DNA of 64,000 bases from Burkholderiaceae bacterium (GCA_018882785.1 VERI01000001.1:372001-436000); one strand, 5' to 3'; shown: positions 43,333-51,644, counted from the stretch's first letter. The notes: generated by a model from the letters alone, not told the origin. A program made the numbers and translations.

Positions 43333-43692
43333 TTAATGAGACTGCGCCCAAGTTTGAATCCCCGCGGAAAGCTCGGCGACGAGCTGGTCCGCGCGTAAGG
43401 TAGTAGCGATAATTTTTCTTCTTGTATCTTTTGGGTCAATGCTAATGGTAATCAATCCAATCTTTTCGAGAGAAAAGATGCTTTTTTGAATGGTTGCATG
43501 GGATGCGACTTTTGAGTCATACAGAACCTCTTGTGCGTGTAGAGGTCGATTTTGCTTGCATCGGAGGTAGATCCATTCAAAAAGTCGCTGAGAAGTTGAA
43601 TCGATCGATCGATAGTCTGTCTTGGTGATCATCTCGTCCAGAACAGACCGTAGCGAAAACCATGCGGTAAGCTGGTGTGACGAATTGTCCAT
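43333..43692 (-). CDS. MarR-like winged-helix regulator
   Basis: A 119-residue DNA-binding protein. Helix-turn-helix and wing are visible: QRLFEWIYLRCKQNRPLHAQEVLY, then ASHATIQKSIFSLEKIGLITI as recognition helix and strand, then a DPKDTRRKIIATT wing, the pattern of MarR proteins, though the dimerisation helices are short. ATG 43692 has GGGAGG 5 bases upstream. It is divergent from the MHS transporter gene and coupled to the membrane protein gene. Confidence 0.8.
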   Translation of the reverse strand: MDNSSHQLTAWFSLRSVLDEMITKTDYRSIDSTSQRLFEWIYLRCKQNRPLHAQEVLYDSKVASHATIQKSIFSLEKIGLITISIDPKDTRRKIIATTLRADQLVAELSAGIQTWAQSH

Positions 43693-43851
43693 TTTGCCTC
43701 CCTGGCAGTCTGAGAATTGCTCTTTTATTTCGGGAGATGCTACCAAAAATTAGCATAAATGTGTAGTTCTTTTATTCACTCGATCTATCAATTCGTCTCA
43801 AGAGTCACGATTTAATTCAAATATTTAGCACTATTTTTTCACTGCTTTAGT

Positions 43852-43872
43852 TTCGAATTTTAGGAATTTGAA
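43852..43872. promoter_or_regulatory. Candidate operator in the marR-MFS divergent region
   Basis: TTCGAATT (43852-43859) and AATTTGAA (43865-43872) are inverted with one mismatch in eight and a 5-base spacer, of a size bound by MarR dimers. The 268-base region is very AT-rich, so chance occurrence is possible. No gene was found in this gap. Confidence 0.3.
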
Positions 43873-43960
43873 GGATTTTTTCCGGGTCATATGAAGTAAC
43901 CTTTGTTCGCCCGCGCCCGTCGACGCAGGGAATAGTAATAAAACAACAATGGAGACTTCT

Positions 43961-45616
43961 ATGGCGGCAGTAGAGAATCGCCCGATGACCTCTGAGGAAA
44001 AGAAAGTAATCTTTGCCTCATCGCTTGGAACCGTGTTTGAGTGGTATGACTTTTATTTATACGGCTCACTCGCAGCAATTATTGCAAAGCAGTTTTTTAG
44101 TGGTCTCGATCCAGGATCCGCATTTATCTTCGCACTTCTTGCTTTTGCTGCAGGATTTATCGTGCGCCCTTTTGGTGCAATCGTATTTGGTCGACTTGGT
44201 GATTTGATCGGACGGAAATACACCTTTCTGGTTACGATTCTCATCATGGGCGTCTCGACTTTCGTCGTGGGTCTACTACCTTCGTATGCAAGCATTGGCG
44301 TTGCTGCTCCCGTCATTCTTATCGGTCTACGACTGCTTCAAGGCCTCGCCTTGGGCGGTGAGTATGGTGGTGCAGCCACCTATGTAGCTGAGCATGCGCC
44401 ACATGGTAAGCGGGGGGCATACACGGCTTGGATTCAGACTACCGCAACACTTGGTTTATTTCTTTCATTGATGGTTATTTTGGGTACGCGGACCTATATG
44501 GGCGAAGCAGCCTTTGCGGATTGGGGATGGCGAGTACCGTTCCTAGTCTCAATATTGTTACTAGGGATCTCCGTTTATATCCGACTATCGATGAACGAAT
44601 CACCTGCGTTTAAGAAGATGAAGGAAGAAGGTAAGACATCCAAGGCGCCTTTAACGGAGTCGTTTGGACAATGGAAGAACCTGAAAATTGTCATACTTGC
44701 GCTGGTGGGCCTTACAGCAGGCCAGGCGGTGGTCTGGTATACCGGTCAGTTTTATGCGTTGTTCTTCCTCACTCAGTCCCTTAAGGTAGATGGTGCGGCT
44801 GCCAATCTCTATGTAGCAGCCTCTCTCGTCATTGGAACACCTTTCTTTATCGTGTTTGGCGCCTTATCGGACAGGATTGGCCGTAAGCCGATCATCATGG
44901 CGGGCTGCCTACTAGCGGTACTGACCTATTTCCCAGTATTTAAGATGCTTACTGAGGCAGCAAACCCCGATCTCGCAAAAGCCCAAGCCCAGGCGAAGGT
45001 CACGGTGATCGCCGATCCAGGGGAGTGCTCATTCCAGTTCAATCCAACTGGCACGGTGAAGTTCACAAGCTCTTGTGACATAGCTAAGCAACAGCTCGCA
45101 GCTAAATCGGTCAGCTACGATAATGTCGCGGCTCCAGCTGGAACGGTTGCGAAGATTAAAATCGACGAAATCGAGATAGAAAGCTATAACACCAAAGGTA
45201 TTTCGGCAGACGAAGCCAAAGAAAAAGCTGGAGTTATGGCGAAGGCGTTGAATGACGCTCTGGTTGCTGAAGGCTACCCTGCAAAGGCGGATATGGCTAA
45301 GGTCGATACGCTTAAGGTAGTCCTAATTCTTACCTATCTTGTGATTCTCGTGACCATGGTCTACGGTCCGATTGCTGCCGCTCTGGTGGAGCTTTTCCCC
45401 ACTCGAATCCGTTATACATCGATGTCCTTGCCATATCACATCGGTAATGGCTGGTTTGGCGGTCTGCTGCCTACAACCTCATTCGCGATCGTTGCGCAGA
45501 CTGGGAATATGTACAACGGACTTTGGTATCCGATCATCATTGCCGGTATGACCTTTGTGATTGGCATGCTGTTTTACAAGGAAACTAAAGACGTTGATAT
45601 CTACGCACACGACTAA
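43961..45616 (+). CDS. MHS-type major facilitator transporter with a large periplasmic insertion
   Basis: A 551-residue metabolite:H+ symporter family transporter (ShiA/KgtP-like). N-terminal SSLGTVFEWYDFYLYG, RPFGAIVFGRLGDLIGRK and GLALGGEYGGAATYVAEHAP are diagnostic. Residues ~331-452, between two late membrane helices, are an added hydrophilic domain with two Cys (356 and 372), a run of Ala/Lys helices and beta-like segments; most relatives are only about 430 residues long. The ATG at 43961 has GGAG with proper spacing; the ATG at 43949 does not. Substrate probably a carboxylate. Confidence 0.9.
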   Translation: MAAVENRPMTSEEKKVIFASSLGTVFEWYDFYLYGSLAAIIAKQFFSGLDPGSAFIFALLAFAAGFIVRPFGAIVFGRLGDLIGRKYTFLVTILIMGVSTFVVGLLPSYASIGVAAPVILIGLRLLQGLALGGEYGGAATYVAEHAPHGKRGAYTAWIQTTATLGLFLSLMVILGTRTYMGEAAFADWGWRVPFLVSILLLGISVYIRLSMNESPAFKKMKEEGKTSKAPLTESFGQWKNLKIVILALVGLTAGQAVVWYTGQFYALFFLTQSLKVDGAAANLYVAASLVIGTPFFIVFGALSDRIGRKPIIMAGCLLAVLTYFPVFKMLTEAANPDLAKAQAQAKVTVIADPGECSFQFNPTGTVKFTSSCDIAKQQLAAKSVSYDNVAAPAGTVAKIKIDEIEIESYNTKGISADEAKEKAGVMAKALNDALVAEGYPAKADMAKVDTLKVVLILTYLVILVTMVYGPIAAALVELFPTRIRYTSMSLPYHIGNGWFGGLLPTTSFAIVAQTGNMYNGLWYPIIIAGMTFVIGMLFYKETKDVDIYAHD

Positions 45617-45681
45617 GTCGTTTTTGTTTACCTGGTAATTTAGGTCATATCAAAGTCCTCCTAAAGTCGGGTAAAGTGGGG

Positions 45682-45721
45682 CCCTCCGCCTGGAATAACA
45701 CCCTTGCGGGGGGTTTTTTTT
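45682..45721 (+). terminator. Rho-independent terminator after the MHS transporter
   Basis: CCCTCCGC (45682-45689) pairs with GCGGGGGG (45706-45713) with one G-U; 16-base loop; then eight T. It lies about 65 bases after the transporter stop and right before the small membrane protein gene. Confidence 0.8.
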
Positions 45722-45735
45722 AGAGAGATGAAATT

Positions 45736-45888
45736 ATGTGGAAAATTGCTGTCGGTTTTGTTATTTTTGCTGGTATTGCCCTCTACTTGATATCGGTAGG
45801 GGGAAATAAAGTGGACATGACCGGTGAAAAACATGGCGCTGAGGCGGTCCATGCCCCCGACGCCGAAAAAGGCTCAGAAAAGAAGTAG
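45736..45888 (+). CDS. Small single-pass membrane protein (50 residues)
   Basis: The reading frame starts MWKIAVGFVIFAGIALYLI, one hydrophobic helix, then a polar Cterminal tail with His, Glu and Lys (VDMTGEKHGAEAVHAP and a KGSEKK end). AGAGAG lies nine bases upstream. I recall similar 50-residue proteins in Burkholderiales genomes, of unknown function. The gene falls below most length cut-offs. It is 25 bases before the phosphoesterase gene and may share its transcript. Confidence 0.7.
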   Translation: MWKIAVGFVIFAGIALYLISVGGNKVDMTGEKHGAEAVHAPDAEKGSEKK

Positions 45889-45913
45889 TGTTGTAAGTCT
45901 CTGAGCGCGCCTG

Positions 45914-46672
45914 ATGCGCTTCGCCTTGTTGTCTGATTTGCATGCAAACATGCCTGCAGTCTCAGCTTGCCTAGCGGATATCGAAACAAAACGAGTAGAT
46001 CGGATTGCCATACTTGGGGATCTGGTGGGCTACGGGCCAAACCCATCTGAAGTTGTTGCGCTGTGCAGGCGGTTGCAGGCTAGCGGGGCAGTCGTCCTTC
46101 GCGGAAATCATGATGAAATCCGTTCGCCTACTCTGGAGATTCCCGCGGATAACTGGGCGATTACGAAAGTCGCAGCCTGGACTTACCAGCAACTCTCTCA
46201 GACAGATCGGATCTGGCTTAAATCATTACCGCTCGTTGCAACTCATGATGATTATGTATTTGTTCATGCAACTCTCGATGATCCACAGGCGTGGTTCTAC
46301 GCAACAGATCACTATCGAATAGAGCGAAGTATTAATTCGGCCATTGCAATCCACGGAGCCTCCGTAGTGTTGTGTGGTCATGTTCATGAGCAGATTCTCT
46401 TTTATCAAGGAACAGGACGGGAATATATGCGGTTTACGCCTCGCCCTGGTGTGGCAGTCAGGCTAAGAGATCATCGAGCATGGCTGGCATGCGTAGGATC
46501 CGTAGGTCAGCCACGTGATGGTGATCCAAGGGCGTGTTATGTCATCTTGGATACAGTGCGACGCACAATTCAGTTTAATCGGGTTGTTTACGATATTCAG
46601 CGAGCGGTAAAGGACTTAAGGTCGAATCAGCTACCCGAGGAGCTTGTGAATAGACTTGAGGACGGAAGATGA
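45914..46672 (+). CDS. Metallophosphoesterase (calcineurin-like, ApaH/YfcE type)
   Basis: A 252-residue cytoplasmic phosphoesterase. The bimetal site is complete: DLHAN (Asp8, His10), GDLVGYG (Asp36), GNHDE (Asn65, His66, Asp67), a later VHATLDDP and GHVHE. Members hydrolyse phosphodiesters, diadenosine polyphosphates or phosphoproteins. It overlaps the kinase-USP gene by four bases (ATGA), which raises the possibility that it dephosphorylates the kinase or its targets. Confidence 0.9.
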   Translation: MRFALLSDLHANMPAVSACLADIETKRVDRIAILGDLVGYGPNPSEVVALCRRLQASGAVVLRGNHDEIRSPTLEIPADNWAITKVAAWTYQQLSQTDRIWLKSLPLVATHDDYVFVHATLDDPQAWFYATDHYRIERSINSAIAIHGASVVLCGHVHEQILFYQGTGREYMRFTPRPGVAVRLRDHRAWLACVGSVGQPRDGDPRACYVILDTVRRTIQFNRVVYDIQRAVKDLRSNQLPEELVNRLEDGR

Positions 46673-48111
46673 ATCGCCTGGAGCCTGGGGCCGTTATCGA
46701 TAGCTTTACGCTTGGAGAGCAACTCTACGCTGGAAAGATGGCTCGTATTTTCAGCGTGACCTATGCAGACGGACGCCACTCTCCATTTCCGATGGTTATG
46801 AAAGTTCCGAAACTATCTCAAGGCGATGGTGGAGAAAATATTACAAGTTTCGAGGTAGAGCTACAGCTATTTGAAGCAATTTCGGGCCCTTTCATGCCGC
46901 AATTCGTTGCTGCAGGAGGTCTGGAAATTCAGACTCCCTACCTCGTTATCGAATATATACAAGGCCAAACCCTAGAGGAATGGTTGACTAAACTGCAAGA
47001 AGAAAACGATCAGATTCAGTTAACAAATATTTGTAAAATTTTCGAAAAAATCGCACATGCTATTCACGGTATGCATGAGCAAAACGCATGTCATCTCGAT
47101 TTAAAGCCAGCAAACATTCTGATTACGACTGATAGCCGGGTGTTGTTATTAGATTTTGGGCTTTCTTTTCACGGTGATTATCCGGATCTTCTTGCGGAGG
47201 AATTTCGTTCTGCTGTGGGTTCTCCCGCCTGGATTGCCCCTGAGCAGGTTGTTGGGATTCGTGGTGATCCAAGGAGTGATCTATTTGCTATTGGTGTGAT
47301 GCTTTATGAGGCAGTCACTGGCGAATTACCATTTGGCGCGCCTCAATCCTCATCTGGACTTCGGAGCCGTTTATGGATGGATCCGATACCGCCTCGGGCA
47401 ATCAATCGCTCCCTTCCAAAGTGGATACAGGAGATTATCTTTAAATGCCTGCAAGTTAGAGCGGAGGATCGTTACGCCTCGGCGGCACTTCTGGCGCTTG
47501 ACCTAAGAAATCCTGAAACGTTAACAATTACAGGTTTTGGAGACAAACTCTCAGGAACAGGCCTTTTCGAGAGACTAAAGCGATTTATATGGTCTGCTGG
47601 AATTGAATATAAGCCAAGTCCGCTACCGAAGAAAACAATAAAAGAGATTCCGATCGTGATGGTTGCGTTTCCTGATCGGGTAGTAACAGATTCGGTACTT
47701 TGGGGGCTAGAGCGACTTGCAACACTTGCGCTTGGAAATCGCCCTGGCGCAAGACTTGCTGTTGTGACTGTACTGCGATCCAGTGCTGTCAGTGGTACAA
47801 AACATGAATCCAGCGAGGTAACAATGCATCGGACCTATCTTAACTCAATGCAGCGTTGGGCTCGGGGTGTCAATACAGAAGGGCATCAGATTTCCTTTCA
47901 CGTTATTGACTCTGATGATATTGCTGGGAGTTTATTGAGGTTTTCAAATGAGAATTTCGTAGATTTGATCATTGTGGGAGCACATACAAAGAACAGAGGT
48001 GCGCTTGAGATTCTTCCGAATGTACCAATGCGTGTCGCAAATGAAGCGCAGTGTACTGTGACACTTGTCAAAGAGCGCTTGCCATTTCATCATTTGCAAA
48101 ATCTTATCTGA
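46669..48111 (+). CDS. Serine/threonine protein kinase fused to a universal stress protein domain
   Basis: A 480-residue fusion. Residues ~10-280 form a Hanks-type kinase: Gly-loop degenerate (YAGKMARIF), Lys45 in MVMKVPK, HLDLKPANIL with catalytic Asp144 (Leu replaces Arg of HRD, so non-RD), LDFGLS with Asp162, and APEQ. Residues ~325-475 resemble a UspA domain (IPIVMVAFPDRV, LIIVGAHTKNRG, CTVTLVKE), with the last Gly/Ser motif of ATP-binding Usps replaced by Asn-Val-Pro. No membrane helix is visible. Coupled to a metallophosphoesterase and followed by small membrane proteins. Confidence 0.88.
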   Translation: MNRLEPGAVIDSFTLGEQLYAGKMARIFSVTYADGRHSPFPMVMKVPKLSQGDGGENITSFEVELQLFEAISGPFMPQFVAAGGLEIQTPYLVIEYIQGQTLEEWLTKLQEENDQIQLTNICKIFEKIAHAIHGMHEQNACHLDLKPANILITTDSRVLLLDFGLSFHGDYPDLLAEEFRSAVGSPAWIAPEQVVGIRGDPRSDLFAIGVMLYEAVTGELPFGAPQSSSGLRSRLWMDPIPPRAINRSLPKWIQEIIFKCLQVRAEDRYASAALLALDLRNPETLTITGFGDKLSGTGLFERLKRFIWSAGIEYKPSPLPKKTIKEIPIVMVAFPDRVVTDSVLWGLERLATLALGNRPGARLAVVTVLRSSAVSGTKHESSEVTMHRTYLNSMQRWARGVNTEGHQISFHVIDSDDIAGSLLRFSNENFVDLIIVGAHTKNRGALEILPNVPMRVANEAQCTVTLVKERLPFHHLQNLI

Positions 48112-48134
48112 GCGCACGATTTGGGAGATTTCTG

Positions 48135-48344
48135 ATGGAAATTATTCTTTTCATCTTGGCGATTGTTGTGCCAATTTACATTGGCTGGTGGGTCTGGAAG
48201 GAAATGGATCGCCGAGATAATCCTGACCCGAAGCGGCCAAGAGATACATTGGCGGATCTAATTAAGAAAACGTTATATTCAATTGCGGTAACCTTTCTAT
48301 TTATTTTTTTGTTTTTTCTGGTTCTTGATCTAATGGCAAAGTGA
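48135..48344 (+). CDS. Small two-helix membrane protein
   Basis: A 69-residue protein with two hydrophobic segments (residues ~2-20 and ~45-65) flanking a basic, charged cytoplasmic loop (MDRRDNPDPKRPRDT). The start at 48135 has GGGAG properly spaced. It lies 24 bases after the kinase stop. Function unknown; it could anchor or regulate the kinase, or belong to a general envelope process. Confidence 0.65.
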   Translation: MEIILFILAIVVPIYIGWWVWKEMDRRDNPDPKRPRDTLADLIKKTLYSIAVTFLFIFLFFLVLDLMAK

Positions 48345-48466
48345 GCGCGGATATGGCCCAGAATAAGTGCTTACTGATGATAATGTCCAGAAACCTGTTT
48401 TAGATTACTGTTACTCCAAAAATCGATGGTTACAACACCTTCCTTGATTACTCATGAGAGCTTTGT

Positions 48467-48922
48467 ATGTCTATATACACACTTATTCTTTCGGCTTGTT
48501 TAGTTGTATTTGCGGGGGTCAGTGTAGGTTTACAACAGGTGTTAAATGCAAACCTTCGAGAGCATATTGGCTCTCCCTGGTGGGCGGGGTTTGTTAGTTA
48601 TCTCGTTGGTTTGGCTGTCATGTTTGCGATCGCAATTTCGACCTCTCCAATCTCTCGACTTACAGAGTCATTTAAAGGCGATGTCTCCTGGCTGACCTGG
48701 AGCGGGGGTGTATTTGGTGCGGTATTTATTGCTGTTTGTATCTTGATGATCCCGAAGCTTGGTGCTGCAACCACATTAGCGCTGATTGTCGTTGGACAAA
48801 TGATCGGCTCTTTAATTTTCGACCATTTCGGCCTCTTTGGTCTGACGGCTCAGCCAGCCACTGCGATGCGACTGGCGGGCGCTGCCTGCCTTGTCTTGGG
48901 CGTAGTACTAATACGGGCCTAG
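48467..48922 (+). CDS. DMT-superfamily transporter, DUF606/YdcZ type
   Basis: A 151-residue inner-membrane protein with about five helices. The N-terminal GVSVGLQQVLNANLREHIGSPWWAGFVSYLVG segment and C-terminal GQMIGSLIFDHFGLFG match the DUF606 (EamA-related) family, whose members act as small-molecule exporters, often as half-size dimers. No substrate is predicted. It is separated from both neighbours. Confidence 0.85.
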   Translation: MSIYTLILSACLVVFAGVSVGLQQVLNANLREHIGSPWWAGFVSYLVGLAVMFAIAISTSPISRLTESFKGDVSWLTWSGGVFGAVFIAVCILMIPKLGAATTLALIVVGQMIGSLIFDHFGLFGLTAQPATAMRLAGAACLVLGVVLIRA

Positions 48923-48954
48923 AATAGTTACTTGTCCCGTTATCGGAGTAAGGT

Positions 48955-50118
48955 ATGTCGGTTGATCATGAGACCTTTCAGCTGCTGAAACAGAGCATTC
49001 AACGTTTTGTTCGTGAGCGGCTTGTTCCCGCCGAGGATCAGGTGGAGGAGCAGGATGAAGTCCCCTCCGACATCATCGCAGAGTTGCGTGAGCTAGGGCT
49101 TTTTGGGATCTCGATCCCGGAGGAATATGGCGGCATCGGACTCACAATGGCCCAGGAGTGTGAGATTGCCTATGAGCTTGGCCAGACCGCCTTAGCGTTT
49201 CGCTCGGTGGTGGGTACCAATATTGGTATTGGCTCGCAGGGCATCCTCATGGACGGAACCCCAGAGCAAAAGACGGACTATCTGCCAAGGATCGCAGCGG
49301 GTGAGCTGGTGGTCTCTTTCGCGCTCACTGAGCCTGACGCCGGTTCGGACGCCGCCTCTTTGACCACGCGCGCAGTGGCTGATGGTAATGACTATCTCAT
49401 CACGGGCACCAAGCGCTACATTACCAATGCGCCCCGTGCAGGGGCTTTCACCTTGATGGCACGCACAGGTGGTCCGGGCGCATCTGGAATTACCGCTTTT
49501 ATCGTTCCTGCCGATGCGTCAGGAATTAGTCTTGGCAAGCCTGATAAGAAGATGGGTCAAAGGGGAACAAAAACCTGTGATGTCACTCTTGATCATGTTC
49601 GCGTCCCAGCCAGTCAGATTATCGGCGGCGTTGCTGGCCGGGGCTTTAAAACTGCGATGAAGGTGCTCGATCGTGGACGTCTGCATATCTCTGCAATCGC
49701 GTGTGGAATGGCCCACCGAATCCTGCAAGAGAGTGTTGCCTACGCTCGGGACCGAAAACAGTTCGGTCAGCGAATAGGGGACTTCCAACTCATACAGGCC
49801 ATGCTCGCGGATTCCCAGGCCGAGCTGCTGGCGGGCTGGTCGATGGTCAAAGAGGTTGCGCTGCGCTACGACGCAAAAGCATTCGGGGTTGCTGATGCGA
49901 ACGTTAGTATGCAGGCATCATGCGCCAAGATGTTTACTACAGAGATGGTCGGGCGTGTTGCAGATCGAGGCGTACAGATCCATGGCGGTGCGGGTTATAT
50001 CAACGAATACAAGGTCGAACGGTTTTATCGCGATGTGCGACTGCTTCGGCTCTACGAAGGAACCACTCAGATTCAGCAGATGGTCATAGGCAGGCATTTG
50101 ATAGACTTTCAAGGATGA
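48955..50118 (+). CDS. Acyl-CoA dehydrogenase
   Basis: A 387-residue FAD flavoenzyme that introduces a trans-2,3 double bond into acyl-CoA. Family motifs: EEYGGIGLT, FALTEPDAGSDA, RKQFGQRIGDFQ, QIHGGAGY and LYEGTTQIQ, with the catalytic Glu in YEG. GGAGTAAGGT precedes the ATG. The stop overlaps the start of the Cys-rich protein gene (ATGA), so it is translationally linked to the copper operon although its chemistry is unrelated. Confidence 0.93.
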   Translation: MSVDHETFQLLKQSIQRFVRERLVPAEDQVEEQDEVPSDIIAELRELGLFGISIPEEYGGIGLTMAQECEIAYELGQTALAFRSVVGTNIGIGSQGILMDGTPEQKTDYLPRIAAGELVVSFALTEPDAGSDAASLTTRAVADGNDYLITGTKRYITNAPRAGAFTLMARTGGPGASGITAFIVPADASGISLGKPDKKMGQRGTKTCDVTLDHVRVPASQIIGGVAGRGFKTAMKVLDRGRLHISAIACGMAHRILQESVAYARDRKQFGQRIGDFQLIQAMLADSQAELLAGWSMVKEVALRYDAKAFGVADANVSMQASCAKMFTTEMVGRVADRGVQIHGGAGYINEYKVERFYRDVRLLRLYEGTTQIQQMVIGRHLIDFQG

Positions 50119-50489
50119 TCCGCGTTCTTGCCCTTATTCTGTGCCTGCTCCTACCCCCGCAGGTTATGGCGGGTCTATCTGCGTCGCATCACTGCATGGA
50201 ATATCAGGAGTCGATATCAAGCGGATCCGGACACGCCACGGCAGACGCTCATGCAGACCAGGTGGGCCATGATTGTCTCGGTCATAACTGCCCAGACTTA
50301 GCTACGGACCAATCGATCTCTGGCGGATTTTGCCAAGATTGCGTTAGCTGCATTGGCTGCTCAGTCGCAGTTAATTCTTTACAGTTTGAGATGGTATGGG
50401 CGCCACAGATTGCTCCTGAACCGCTTCGATCCGCACTGCTGAGCGGGGTATTTCCACGCGTCGAGACCCGACCTCCAATTAAGACCTGA
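50115..50489 (+). CDS. Secreted Cys/His-rich protein of a copper operon
   Basis: A 124-residue protein with a signal peptide (residues ~1-19, ending VMAG). The mature part is rich in Cys and His: SASHHCMEY, HDCLGHNC and GFCQDCVSCIGCSV, which could bind metal or form disulfides. Similar small proteins near copper genes are annotated DUF2946-like, but I do not make a firm family assignment. It starts inside the acyl-CoA dehydrogenase stop and precedes a TolC-like protein and a multicopper oxidase. Confidence 0.65.
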   Translation: MIRVLALILCLLLPPQVMAGLSASHHCMEYQESISSGSGHATADAHADQVGHDCLGHNCPDLATDQSISGGFCQDCVSCIGCSVAVNSLQFEMVWAPQIAPEPLRSALLSGVFPRVETRPPIKT

Positions 50490-50549
50490 GTTTTTCCAAA
50501 CACCATCCCGGCAGAATTGCTGGAGCGTTGTTTTGTTGAAAGGACAGGT

Positions 50550-51644
50550 ATGCAAACTCATTCACGGGGGCATGATGCCCAGCACGTGCAGGGCGCAAGC
50601 GCTCACCATCACGATGAATCCGGCGGACCATCACACGATTTAAATAGTGGACTGACAAGCGGTGCTGCACCCCAACGGCCTCTGCCTCGGGGCGCCGCTG
50701 GCTGGGCGGAGCGTCATCAGACTGTTCAACAGGGCGGTGGGTGGCGTCAACTACTGAAAGAGCCGCTTGATAAAAAATCTTGGGATCACCAGTTTGCCCG
50801 GGAAGTCTCAGGCGAGACCTTACTATCAAGAAGTCTTGAATTAGTCCAAGGCGCTATCCCCGAGCTTTTTGCCATAGGGCGCGAAAGTAACCTATGGCTA
50901 CTCGAGCCCAATCGCCGCAGAATGCTCGTAAACCTTGCTCAGCAGCAGCATCATGTTTTTGAAATCCTTGCCAAAGCCTGGGCTGCTCAGCATGTCTGGC
51001 TGATGAAGCTCCAGATCGCTGACCTGCGTGATATCCAGGCTGAATTGGCTACCCGAATGACTGCAGCTGGCAACTGGCCAAAAAAGGAGCTATTGGAGTG
51101 GCTGGCGAAGAAACACAAGGCCCAGGATGCCCTCGATGCAGCTCGAATGGAGGGTGAACGGTATTTTGCCGATCTTCGTTTTTCCCTACAGCAAGCGCAA
51201 CACGCCCTCGAGTTTACTGAGGCCAAACTAAAACGGCCTGTGGTCTGGAGACTTACCGCCGCGGAAAATAATGTGCAGGCCTTAGAACAGCGGGCACGGC
51301 GCGCGGCGCGAGAAGCGCCAGGCGTTCCGGGTAGTCCGCTGGATCTGTGGCGTGGCTATCAGAACACACTTCTTGCGCATGATCAGTCGGAGGCGGCGGG
51401 GAGATCCTTTGATCGCGCAAAGGAGTATGCTGAATTGACCAAAAAGCTGCTTTCCGGGGCATTACTCGAGTACAACGGAATGTTGATCAGCACCTTTTCA
51501 CTACTCGACTATCAAATCGAGAAACTTCATTCTGAAATTGAAGTTGTGTCTACTTCTTCACTATTACTGCAGCGGCAGAGCGCACTGAAGCGGACGTTGC
51601 TGCAAACACTGGTGCTTGAAGCTGATTTCGGGGTGCGATCATGA
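50550..51644 (+). CDS. TolC-like helical protein without signal peptide, copper operon
   Basis: A 364-residue, mostly helical protein. The start at 50550 follows AAAGGACAG; it begins with a His-rich stretch (MQTHSRGHDAQHVQ, then SAHHHDES), which looks metal-binding. The remainder has TolC-like alternating helices with long heptads, including RMEGERYFADLRFSLQQAQHAL and the region near AELTKKLLSGALLEYNGML that matches outer-membrane efflux proteins. There is no signal peptide or lipobox at any in-frame start, unlike true TolC proteins. It overlaps the oxidase gene by four bases. It may be a degenerate or adaptor-like TolC relative. Confidence 0.6.
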   Translation: MQTHSRGHDAQHVQGASAHHHDESGGPSHDLNSGLTSGAAPQRPLPRGAAGWAERHQTVQQGGGWRQLLKEPLDKKSWDHQFAREVSGETLLSRSLELVQGAIPELFAIGRESNLWLLEPNRRRMLVNLAQQQHHVFEILAKAWAAQHVWLMKLQIADLRDIQAELATRMTAAGNWPKKELLEWLAKKHKAQDALDAARMEGERYFADLRFSLQQAQHALEFTEAKLKRPVVWRLTAAENNVQALEQRARRAAREAPGVPGSPLDLWRGYQNTLLAHDQSEAAGRSFDRAKEYAELTKKLLSGALLEYNGMLISTFSLLDYQIEKLHSEIEVVSTSSLLLQRQSALKRTLLQTLVLEADFGVRS

